From positions 14,078 through 26,437 of the forward strand of contig DBCJ01000110.1 in the NCBI GenBank assembly GCA_002293005.1: a DNA stretch of 12,360 nt. The letters are read 5' to 3'. A program made the translations under genes and the position numbers. The notes under the pieces were generated by a model. That model did no database searches, was not told the origin of the DNA, and saw only the letters and a list, made by a program, of their open reading frames with translations. Positions within the stretch are counted from its first letter, which is position 1; each line of letters begins with the position of its first letter. Origin of the DNA: Ignavibacteria bacterium UBA961 (GTDB lineage: Bacteria; Bacteroidota; Ignavibacteria; Kapaibacteriales; UBA961). Shown here piece after piece: positions 1-5,909 of the stretch.

Positions 1-741
1 TTTCTGTTTGATGATGAATCCGCAATGATTCGGATTGACATGAGTGAATACATGGAAAAACATGCCGTTTCGCGTTTGATCGGAGCACCTCCGGGTTATG
101 TGGGATATGATGAGGGAGGTCAATTGACCGAAGCTGTAAGACAAAGACCCTATTCAGTCATTCTTCTTGATGAAATCGAAAAAGCGCATCCTGAAGTATT
201 CAATATCTTATTGCAAGTGCTGGATGATGGTCGCCTTACCGATAGCAAAGGTCGTGAAGTGAATTTCAAGAATACCATCATCATCATGACTTCCAATATT
301 GGAACGGAGATACTTCAGGACTCTCTCGCAGATATCAATGAAGAAAATCGCGAGTCAATTTTAATGGAAGCAAGAACCGGAATCATCAATGTGATGAAGC
401 AAAGAATGAGACCTGAATTCTTGAACAGAATTGATGAAATCATCCTCTTCAAACCACTCACGAAATCTGAAGTTCGACAAATCGCAGTCCTGCAAATGAA
501 GAAATTACAAGATCGGCTTGCGATGGATGAAATCACATTGTCTGTCACTGATGATGCATACGATACAATCGTTCGATTGGGATATGATGTGCAATATGGT
601 GCCAGACCACTTAAAAGAGCAATTCAGAAATATGTAGCAGATCAATTGTCAATGCATATTCTGGCGGGTGATTTCATTTCGGGAGATGCGATCTTACTTG
701 ATTCAGGAGAAATAACTCCATTGGAATTCAAGAAGGTGTGA
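1..741 (+). CDS. clpB: ClpB disaggregase, C-terminal part (5' truncated by window edge)
   Basis: ATP-driven AAA+ unfoldase that, with DnaK, extracts polypeptides from cytoplasmic aggregates. The frame is open from base 1, giving 246 residues: the end of the second AAA+ domain and the small C-terminal domain. Visible are the substrate-gripping pore loop GYVGYDEGG (about residue 32 of the fragment), Walker B VILLDEIEKAH (about 53), sensor 1 IIIMTSN, the arginine-finger region RPEFLNRIDEI and sensor 2 YGARPLKRAIQ near the end. The Walker A motif of this domain lies off the left edge. ClpB is preferred over ClpC because the wording TEAVRQRPYSVILL and the GARPLKRAIQ/ILAGDF tail are ClpB-like, and there is no LGF/IGF ClpP-binding tripeptide after sensor 1. 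The diagnostic middle domain is not in the window. The stop directly abuts the stop of the convergent ccmB gene. Confidence 0.88.
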   Translation, partial: FLFDDESAMIRIDMSEYMEKHAVSRLIGAPPGYVGYDEGGQLTEAVRQRPYSVILLDEIEKAHPEVFNILLQVLDDGRLTDSKGREVNFKNTIIIMTSNIGTEILQDSLADINEENRESILMEARTGIINVMKQRMRPEFLNRIDEIILFKPLTKSEVRQIAVLQMKKLQDRLAMDEITLSVTDDAYDTIVRLGYDVQYGARPLKRAIQKYVADQLSMHILAGDFISGDAILLDSGEITPLEFKKV

Positions 742-1413
742 TCATTCATTCCAGATGAATTCAAAAAGCAGTGAAGAAACGGAAATCATGATGCCGGCAT
801 AAGAGAGCAAAACAATGATGGTGGATCCGGCTTCAGATATATTTGCTCCATGAATTGCCATCGACAATGCTTCAATACCCAATAATGCGGGGGGAAGTAA
901 TACGGGAAAGGAAAGCACAGGAAATAGTGCGCCTTTCCCGTTCGCTTTTGATATAATTGCAGCGATTGCCGTTATCGCTGATGCCATGCACACACTCAAA
1001 ATGATCACCATGATCCAATACAGCATCATATTGCCAATGATGAGGGAAGGCAAAAAGAAGAGAAAAAGTCCTGCTCCGAGAATGGATAATGACATAGATA
1101 ATGTCATAGTAAAAAGTAATTTTCCAAAAAACACTTCGATTGGTCGCGAAGTTAATTTGAGCAAAAGGGAAGTTCCACGCTCCTCTTCCATCACAAAAGT
1201 TCTCGAAAGCCCCGTCATGCTTCCAAAAAACAGGACAATCCACAATAATGCAGAAGCAATGTATTTTTCAATTTTTTCACCGGCTGTGGTAAAAGCAATT
1301 GTGGAAATAGTGATGACCATGAACAAAAACAATGCTGACAATGCAATTCTGGATCTGAATTCCATTGCGATTTCTTTGCGAAATACTGCTATGCTTTTGT
1401 TGAAAGTATTCAT
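742..1413 (-). CDS. ccmB: CcmB-like heme exporter / cytochrome c maturation ABC permease
   Basis: Integral membrane subunit of the CcmAB(CD) transporter used in system I cytochrome c maturation, where ATP hydrolysis releases heme-loaded CcmE. At 223 residues it has the family's usual length (about 220). It begins with a short cytoplasmic stretch (KSIAVFRKEIAMEFRSR), then about six hydrophobic segments around residues 24-44, 52-68, 100-125, 130-155, 162-185 and 198-218. The stretch GLSRTFVMEEERGTSLLLKLTSRP after the second segment is characteristic of CcmB. It starts 2 bases after the stop of the cation-efflux gene, so the two are probably co-translated. No ccmA, ccmC or ccmE is in the window and the next gene is the convergent clpB, so the rest of the machinery must lie elsewhere. 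Identity as CcmB is by recognition; another ABC-2 type permease is a less likely alternative. Confidence 0.82.
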   Translation of the reverse strand: MNTFNKSIAVFRKEIAMEFRSRIALSALFLFMVITISTIAFTTAGEKIEKYIASALLWIVLFFGSMTGLSRTFVMEEERGTSLLLKLTSRPIEVFFGKLLFTMTLSMSLSILGAGLFLFFLPSLIIGNMMLYWIMVIILSVCMASAITAIAAIISKANGKGALFPVLSFPVLLPPALLGIEALSMAIHGANISEAGSTIIVLLSYAGIMISVSSLLFEFIWNE

Positions 1414-1415
1414 GC

Positions 1416-2351
1416 TTAATCTTCGTGGCTACTGCAATGATCACATCCATGATCTTTCGAAAATGACGCATCTTCCATCTGCAATGTGATATGCTTCGTA
1501 TGGAATGCATCCGTCAATGCTTTTCTTGCTTTTTCAAGTAATCGTGCATGTTCTTGAATCGGTGCAATGATATGTGCACTGATGGATATATCACCTGGAT
1601 TCATTTCCCAAACATGAACATCATGAACATCATTGATTCCTTCTATTCCTCGCAGAATAGATTCTATGTCTTTGGAGGAGATTCCATTAGGCGCACTATC
1701 CATGAGTATGATTCCCGCAGACTTTATCAATCCATATGCACTACGCAATATAAACACTGAGATTAGAACAGAAAGAATTGCATCTATCATGTCCCATCCG
1801 GTGAAGTGAATGATGAGTCCGCCAATGATCACCGCCACAGAAGATAGCAAATCCGTAATGACATGTAAATAAGCGCTTCTCGTGCTCAAATGATGTGCAT
1901 CATGCAACATGTATGCACTGATCAAATTTGCGATGAGTCCGATGATGGATGTGATGAGCATCGGCTCTGCATGAATTTCAGCAGTATGGAAGAATACTCT
2001 CATGAATGATTCATAGATTAGAAATGCGCACATTCCGAGGAGTATCACGCCATTGACCATCGCGGCCAAAACTTCAATTCTTTTGAATCCGAAAGTAAAT
2101 CTCTGTAAGCGTTCTTTATTGCCTTTTCCTGATGCATACATTCGCAATGCAATGAAAGCAATAATCAAAGCGCCTGCATCAGAGAGCATATGTCCTGCAT
2201 CGGAAAGCAATGCAAGACTACCCGATACATAACTTCCGACAACTTGTGCAATGAAAATTGTCAGAGTCATGGCAATGGCAATCTTCAAGGCGCGAGTGTC
2301 TTTTACTGTATGATGATGACCATGTGAATGATCATGATGATGTGCATGCAT
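1416..2351 (-). CDS. Cation diffusion facilitator, zinc-type efflux transporter (CzcD/ZitB-like)
   Basis: Inner-membrane antiporter that expels Zn2+ (possibly also Cd2+ or Co2+) in exchange for protons. The 311-residue protein opens with a histidine-rich cytoplasmic tail (MHAHHHDHSHGHHH), has six membrane helices between about residues 20 and 215, and ends in the usual cytoplasmic metal-sensing domain (VHDVHVWEMNPGDISISAH). Both transport-site motifs are of the zinc form HxxxD: H54-D58 in HMLSD and H163-D167 in HVITD. The last residues carry an extra CDHCSSH cluster (C303, C306), a plausible additional metal ligand. The frame could open 57 bases earlier, but that ATG lies inside the pckA terminator stem, so the ATG just before the His-rich tail is chosen; no good Shine-Dalgarno is seen. 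It forms an apparent operon with ccmB, 2 bases downstream. The substrate is inferred from motifs only. Confidence 0.9.
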   Translation of the reverse strand: MHAHHHDHSHGHHHTVKDTRALKIAIAMTLTIFIAQVVGSYVSGSLALLSDAGHMLSDAGALIIAFIALRMYASGKGNKERLQRFTFGFKRIEVLAAMVNGVILLGMCAFLIYESFMRVFFHTAEIHAEPMLITSIIGLIANLISAYMLHDAHHLSTRSAYLHVITDLLSSVAVIIGGLIIHFTGWDMIDAILSVLISVFILRSAYGLIKSAGIILMDSAPNGISSKDIESILRGIEGINDVHDVHVWEMNPGDISISAHIIAPIQEHARLLEKARKALTDAFHTKHITLQMEDASFSKDHGCDHCSSHED

Positions 2352-2390
2352 AATGTCAATGAAACCGAGATTCTTCGGTATATATACTAC

Positions 2391-2418
2391 AAAAAAGCCC
2401 TCATCCATTGGTGAGGGC
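2391..2418 (-). terminator. Rho-independent terminator of pckA
   Basis: A 7-bp perfect stem (2397-2403 GCCCTCA with 2412-2418 TGAGGGC) and an 8-base loop are followed, reading the minus strand, by six T (2391-2396). It begins 20 bases after the pckA stop codon and should separate pckA from the downstream cation-efflux gene. Confidence 0.88.
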
Positions 2419-2438
2419 TTGAATGAATTTTAGGGAGC

Positions 2439-3992
2439 TTATGCAAATTGTTGATAATTGTTTTCAAACAATCCAACCAAGTGCTTTGCTTTTGCATCAT
2501 AAGCAGATGCATCAGACCATGTATTCTTTGGATTCAGAATTTCTTTTGGTACATCCGGACATTCAGTCGGAATATGTAATCCAAAATAGTCTTCAGTTAT
2601 AAAGTCAACAGCATTCAATGAGCCATTCAATGCAGCTCTGAGAAGTGCGCGAGTATATGCGATTTTCATGCGTTGACCCACACCATATTCTCCACCGCTC
2701 CAACCGGTATTCACAAGCCAGACTTGAGCTCCATGAGCATTGATTTTGTCACGAAGTAATTCTGCATAAACTTTTGGATGATGTACCATGAACGGTGCAC
2801 CAAAGCATGTGCTGAATGTTGCGGTTGGTTCTTTTACTCCACGCTCTGTTCCGGCAACTTTTGCGGTATAACCTGATAGGAAATGAAACATTGCCTGCTC
2901 GGGTGTGAGTTTTGAAATCGGAGGCATCACCCCGAAGGCATCGCAAGTAAGGAAGAAGATGTTCTTTGGATGACCGCCTTTATTGTCCGCTACGATATTA
3001 TCGATGAATGCACGTGGATATGATGCGCGAGTATTTTCAGTGATTGAATCATCGAAAAGATCTACTTTTCTTGAATCGGAATCCATCGGAACATTTTCGA
3101 GAATTGTTCCGAATGTTTTTGTCATATCATAAATAATCGGTTCTGCTTCTTTCGAAAGGTTAATCACTTTTGCATAGCAACCGCCTTCATAATTGAAAGT
3201 GCCTGCATTGGACCAACCATGCTCATCGTCACCGATCAATGCGCGTTCAGGGTCAGTTGAAAGTGTTGTTTTACCTGTTCCTGAAAGACCAAAAAACAGT
3301 GCTGTATCACCATCTGTGCCAATATTGGCTGAGCAGTGCATACTCATCACACCTTGTAATGGCATGAGATAATTCAATGCTGTAAAGATAGATTTTTTGA
3401 TTTCACCGGCATAATTGGTGCCACCAATCAAAACTAATTTTTGAGCGAAATCCATCAAAATAAAGGTCTCGGATCTTGTGCCATCAATAGCGGGATCAGC
3501 TTTGAAATCGGGACAGTGGAGAATCGTGAAGCCGGGCTCAAAAGAATTCAATTGAGTTTCTTCTGCTTGAATGAACATGTTTTGTGCAAAGAGATTATGC
3601 CATGCATATTGATTCACCACGCGAACCGGCAATGAATACTTGTCATCTGCGCCTGCAAAGCAATCCAAGACATAGACATCGGAACCTTGTAAATACGCGG
3701 TCATGCGTGCTTTCAATGCATTGAATTTTTCTTGAGGAAATGGTTTATTAACCTTTCCCCACCACACTTTGTCACTGCTGCTTGGCTCTTCAACCAAAAA
3801 CTTGTCATTTGCACTGCGTCCCGTATGGGGAACCGTGATCGCAAGCAATGCTCCATGCTCTGTTAATTCTGCTTCTGAATTGCTGATTGCATGTTCGTAT
3901 AATTCTGCTCTGGAAAGATTGTAAAACACTTCATTCAGATGAACTATACCCTGTGATTGGAGGGAATCTTTGATCTCTTCATTGGTTTTCAT
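2439..3992 (-). CDS. pckA: Phosphoenolpyruvate carboxykinase (ATP)
   Basis: Cytoplasmic enzyme that converts oxaloacetate and ATP to phosphoenolpyruvate, CO2 and ADP, the entry step of gluconeogenesis; in some fermenters it runs in reverse. The 517-residue product matches the ATP-dependent family. Visible are the substrate-binding TGRS (R58), the RSETFILMDF and LIGGTNYAGEIKKS blocks, the kinase-1a P-loop GLSGTGKTTLS (about 235-245) and the metal-binding GDDEHGW (about 254-260). The ATG at 3990-3992 is chosen. In-frame starts further upstream are an ATG at 4019 and a TTG at 4037, but the TTG falls inside an inverted repeat at the predicted transcript start. No strong Shine-Dalgarno is seen before any of them. 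The gene looks monocistronic: a promoter-like element and symmetric DNA lie upstream and a terminator follows. The next gene upstream, in the same direction, is an atypical response regulator. Confidence 0.96.
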   Translation of the reverse strand: MKTNEEIKDSLQSQGIVHLNEVFYNLSRAELYEHAISNSEAELTEHGALLAITVPHTGRSANDKFLVEEPSSSDKVWWGKVNKPFPQEKFNALKARMTAYLQGSDVYVLDCFAGADDKYSLPVRVVNQYAWHNLFAQNMFIQAEETQLNSFEPGFTILHCPDFKADPAIDGTRSETFILMDFAQKLVLIGGTNYAGEIKKSIFTALNYLMPLQGVMSMHCSANIGTDGDTALFFGLSGTGKTTLSTDPERALIGDDEHGWSNAGTFNYEGGCYAKVINLSKEAEPIIYDMTKTFGTILENVPMDSDSRKVDLFDDSITENTRASYPRAFIDNIVADNKGGHPKNIFFLTCDAFGVMPPISKLTPEQAMFHFLSGYTAKVAGTERGVKEPTATFSTCFGAPFMVHHPKVYAELLRDKINAHGAQVWLVNTGWSGGEYGVGQRMKIAYTRALLRAALNGSLNAVDFITEDYFGLHIPTECPDVPKEILNPKNTWSDASAYDAKAKHLVGLFENNYQQFA

Positions 3993-4036
3993 GACTGAAA
4001 TTCTTTGTCCGTGAAACATGTATATCGAGAGGTTCA

Positions 4037-4065
4037 ATTCCTTGTATGAATTGTTGACAAGGAAT
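4037..4065. promoter_or_regulatory. Perfect 9-bp inverted repeat at the predicted pckA transcript start
   Basis: ATTCCTTGT (4037-4045) and ACAAGGAAT (4057-4065) are perfect complements separated by 11 bases. On the minus strand the repeat begins 3 bases after the -7-like element at 4069-4076, so it would span roughly +1 to +30 of the pckA mRNA. It could be a repressor operator or a 5' stem-loop in the leader. The symmetry is certain; the function is inferred. Confidence 0.5.
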
Positions 4066-4068
4066 GCC

Positions 4069-4102
4069 CAAACTTACGGAATTTGCAGACAGGAATTATC
4101 AA
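4069..4102 (-). promoter_or_regulatory. Candidate Bacteroidota-type promoter of pckA
   Basis: Reading the minus strand, TAAGTTTG (4069-4076) matches the Bacteroidota -7 consensus TAnnTTTG exactly. A TTG (4100-4102) lies 23 bases upstream, longer than the usual 19-21, so the -33 element is weak. A transcript start near 4064 would give a leader of about 70 bases before the chosen ATG. Confidence 0.5.
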
Positions 4103-4132
4103 AAAGGGGAGGATAAAAGTCATTTGAGGAAT

Positions 4133-4163
4133 AATTGTCAATTCCGAGCTAGAATTGACAATT
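4133..4163. repeat. Pair of AATTGwCAATT palindromes forming a 12-bp perfect inverted repeat
   Basis: AATTGTCAATTC (4133-4144) and GAATTGACAATT (4152-4163) are perfect complements with a 7-base spacer. Each arm also contains its own palindrome, AATTG-T-CAATT centred on 4138 and AATTG-A-CAATT centred on 4158, 20 bases apart. The element overlaps the regulator's stop codon and lies about 70-100 bases upstream of the predicted pckA transcript start. On the minus strand no T-run follows, which argues against a standard terminator. It may be a tandem operator or an AT-rich 3' stem-loop. Confidence 0.6.
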
Positions 4164-4812
4164 TATACCCCATTCCATGGATATTGAGGATTTGGATATT
4201 TTCATCAGAACGGAGATATTTTCTCAATTTGCCGATATATACATCCATGCTACGGCCATTGTGATATGAATCATCTCCCCAAACTTCTCTCAATGCATCC
4301 TGCTTTAAAACAGGTTGATTTCTTGATTTTTCAAGTAGTTTGAGAAGTTCGGATTCTTTTGTTGTGAGCAAACGAGCTTCGTGATTGATGCTGAGGGTTC
4401 TTCTTTCATAATCAAATGCATAGTTCCCAATATGGATGAGTTCTTTTTGGGAAAATTGTTGTGGTAATCTCTTGGCAATTGATTCAATTCTAAGAATGAG
4501 TTCTTCTTCTGAGATATCCGCATCTATGATGTCAACAATTCCGGATTTGAGTATTTCAATCCTTGAATCAACTTCCTTTGAAGATGTTGAAATGATGATA
4601 TTTGAAATCAAGAGTTTGGATTGGATGGTAGAAACAAAATCAATATTGAGATGTGATGTCATCCATATGACCAAATCAAATGGATATTCAATGGGGAGCA
4701 AGGAAAGAATGTCGCGTTCAGATACAGAAGAGATATTCCATTCATGTGGATTCAATGCGGGTAATAGCGCATCTTTTGAATCTTTTTCAATTATGAATAG
4801 AATGTGCTTCAT
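4138..4812 (-). CDS. OmpR-family winged-helix regulator with degenerate receiver domain
   Basis: DNA-binding transcription regulator of 224 residues. The C-terminal half (about 125-220) is a clear OmpR/PhoB winged helix: LTTKESELLKLL, then WGDDSYHNGRSMDVYIGKLRKYL (recognition-helix region), then ILNIHGMGYKL, wording typical of RprY-like Bacteroidota regulators. The N-terminal half (1-115) keeps the length and shape of a receiver domain but lacks its chemistry. The phosphoacceptor Asp is replaced by Met51 (FDLVIWM where FDLVLLD is expected), one acidic-pocket Asp by Lys10 (EKD), and the conserved Lys-Pro by Ala98-Asp99; the switch Thr76 remains. It therefore cannot be regulated by ordinary His-Asp phosphotransfer. 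No histidine kinase is adjacent. It lies upstream of pckA in the same direction and is divergent from an NTF2-like gene, but its targets are unknown. Confidence 0.88.
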   Translation of the reverse strand: MKHILFIIEKDSKDALLPALNPHEWNISSVSERDILSLLPIEYPFDLVIWMTSHLNIDFVSTIQSKLLISNIIISTSSKEVDSRIEILKSGIVDIIDADISEEELILRIESIAKRLPQQFSQKELIHIGNYAFDYERRTLSINHEARLLTTKESELLKLLEKSRNQPVLKQDALREVWGDDSYHNGRSMDVYIGKLRKYLRSDENIQILNIHGMGYKLSILARN

Positions 4813-4824
4813 TTAATCTTCAAG

Positions 4825-4854
4825 TTTGCGATGATGATAATCTGCTTAACTTGG
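4825..4854 (+). promoter_or_regulatory. Possible promoter of the NTF2-like gene
   Basis: TTTG (4825-4828), 18 bases, then TAACTTGG (4847-4854), which matches the Bacteroidota -7 consensus TAnnTTTG with one mismatch. It would place the transcript start about 35 bases before the ATG at 4895. The spacing is slightly short, so this is tentative. Confidence 0.33.
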
Positions 4855-4894
4855 TAGAAACACTTCAATCAATACTTGGTTACACAACATACAC

Positions 4895-5251
4895 ATGAAT
4901 AAGTTTTCATTGGCTGAACAAGCGGCTTCGCTACAACTTGCCGCATATAATGCAAGGGATATTGAATCATTCTTGCAATGCTATTCCGATGATATTGAAT
5001 TGCTGGATTTAAAGACAGGTGAGATTTTCTGTTCAGGACATACTGAGATGCGTGCCATCTATGGGGCTATGTTCAATAGATGTAAGGACTTACATTGTAC
5101 TTTGGTCAAGCGAATCATATGTGGTGATATAGCTATAGATGAGGAACATGTGATCGGTCAAGCACCGGGAAGAATCACTCATGCAACTGCAATATATCAA
5201 GTGAATGATGCAGGGTTAATCGTTAAAGCATGGTTCGTTAGAGAAGAATAA
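4895..5251 (+). CDS. NTF2/SnoaL-like small protein (steroid delta-isomerase-like fold)
   Basis: A 118-residue protein of the NTF2-like superfamily, cone-shaped alpha+beta domains that bind small hydrophobic ligands and sometimes act as isomerases or hydrolases. Family signs are the N-terminal helix followed by AYNARDIESFLQCYSDDIELLDLKTGEIFCSGHTEMRAIYGAMF (about residues 17-60), the strand pattern CTLVKRIICGDIAIDEEHVIG, and the closing GLIVKAWFVRE strand. There is no signal peptide or membrane segment, so it should be cytoplasmic. Such proteins are often annotated as steroid delta-isomerase, but no substrate can be read from the sequence. It stands alone, divergent from the degenerate response regulator across 82 bases and convergent with rplY across a terminator. 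The ATG start fits the usual N-terminal length; no strong Shine-Dalgarno is visible. Confidence 0.78.
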   Translation: MNKFSLAEQAASLQLAAYNARDIESFLQCYSDDIELLDLKTGEIFCSGHTEMRAIYGAMFNRCKDLHCTLVKRIICGDIAIDEEHVIGQAPGRITHATAIYQVNDAGLIVKAWFVREE

Positions 5252-5281
5252 AAAAAAAGGTCGTCATTATATGACGACCTT
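5252..5281 (-). terminator. Rho-independent terminator of the prs-rplY operon
   Basis: An 11-bp perfect stem (5257-5267 with 5271-5281) and a 3-base loop are followed on the minus strand by a run of T (5252-5258, partly shared with the stem base). It sits 20 bases after the rplY stop. The same hairpin directly follows the NTF2-like stop on the plus strand, but no good T-run follows in that direction. Confidence 0.9.
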
Positions 5282-5301
5282 CTATTCGACTACTGTCGGA
5301 A

Positions 5302-5877
5302 TTACTTTCTATCTTCATCAGTTGCTTTTCTTCTTGGTGCAGAAATGGCAACGATGGTTGCATCTCCAACAACATTGATCTTGATTCCTTGATAGGAAAG
5401 ATCACGAACGTGAAGAGATTGACCAATCTTCAATTCTGTGATGTCAACATCAAGTTGCTGAGGAAGATCCTTTGGAAGACAAGTTACATTGAGTTTATGA
5501 AGAATATGCTCAAGAACACCACCCTCGCGGATACCGGCACTTTGTCCAACAAGTTTGACGGGAACATTAAAGTCAACTACATTGTCATTTGAAACGCCAA
5601 ATAAGTCGAAATGGACGATGGCATCTGTCACAGGATCGAATGTGATGTCTTTCAACATGCAAGAAAGAGGCGCATCTGCTCCTTCGATCTCTAGATTGAT
5701 GATATTTGCTGCAGCTGTATACACAATGGGGCGCATATTGAGAGGGTGCACTGCAATCGGAATTGGCTCGAAACCATTGCGATAGTACACACCTGTAACC
5801 AATCCGCTATTTCGAACTGCCTTGGCAGCCTTTTTACCGGTGCCTCTTTTTTGTGCTTTGAGAGCAATTTCACTCAT
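5302..5877 (-). CDS. rplY: 50S ribosomal protein L25, general stress protein CTC form
   Basis: Binds 5S rRNA in the central protuberance of the large ribosomal subunit. At 191 residues it is the long, two-domain CTC/TL5 type: an N-terminal L25 barrel (about 1-92, including RGTGKKAAKAVRNSGLVTGVYY and SCMLKDITFDPVTDAIVHFDLF) and a C-terminal beta domain (about 98-180, VPVKLVGQSAGIREGGVLE and LHKLNVTCLPKDLPQQLDVDIT). The start is supported by GGAG about 8 bases upstream of the ATG, one of the better Shine-Dalgarno sites in the window. It follows prs by 32 bases with no terminator between. The prs-rplY pair is a widely conserved bacterial arrangement linking PRPP synthesis to translation, and a strong terminator ends the unit. 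Confidence 0.96.
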   Translation of the reverse strand: MSEIALKAQKRGTGKKAAKAVRNSGLVTGVYYRNGFEPIPIAVHPLNMRPIVYTAAANIINLEIEGADAPLSCMLKDITFDPVTDAIVHFDLFGVSNDNVVDFNVPVKLVGQSAGIREGGVLEHILHKLNVTCLPKDLPQQLDVDITELKIGQSLHVRDLSYQGIKINVVGDATIVAISAPRRKATDEDRK

Positions 5878-5909
5878 TTGATTATCTCCGGTGAATTCTA
5901 ACTTTATCT

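Noticed and set aside
872..1510. Several open frames overlapping ccmB and the cation-efflux gene on other frames
   Set aside because: They lie opposite or out of frame with well-supported genes and show no recognisable protein features.
2310..2351. CAT/GAT-rich stretch resembling a microsatellite
   Set aside because: It encodes the His-rich N-terminus of the zinc-type exporter, which explains the repetition.
2364..2379. Short inverted repeat ACCGA...TCGGT before the cation-efflux gene
   Set aside because: Only 5-bp arms; too short to claim as an operator or metal riboswitch.
2352..2408. N-terminal extension of the cation-efflux gene starting at the ATG at 2408
   Set aside because: That ATG lies inside the pckA terminator stem-loop, and the extension has no family resemblance; the His-rich start at 2351 is typical.
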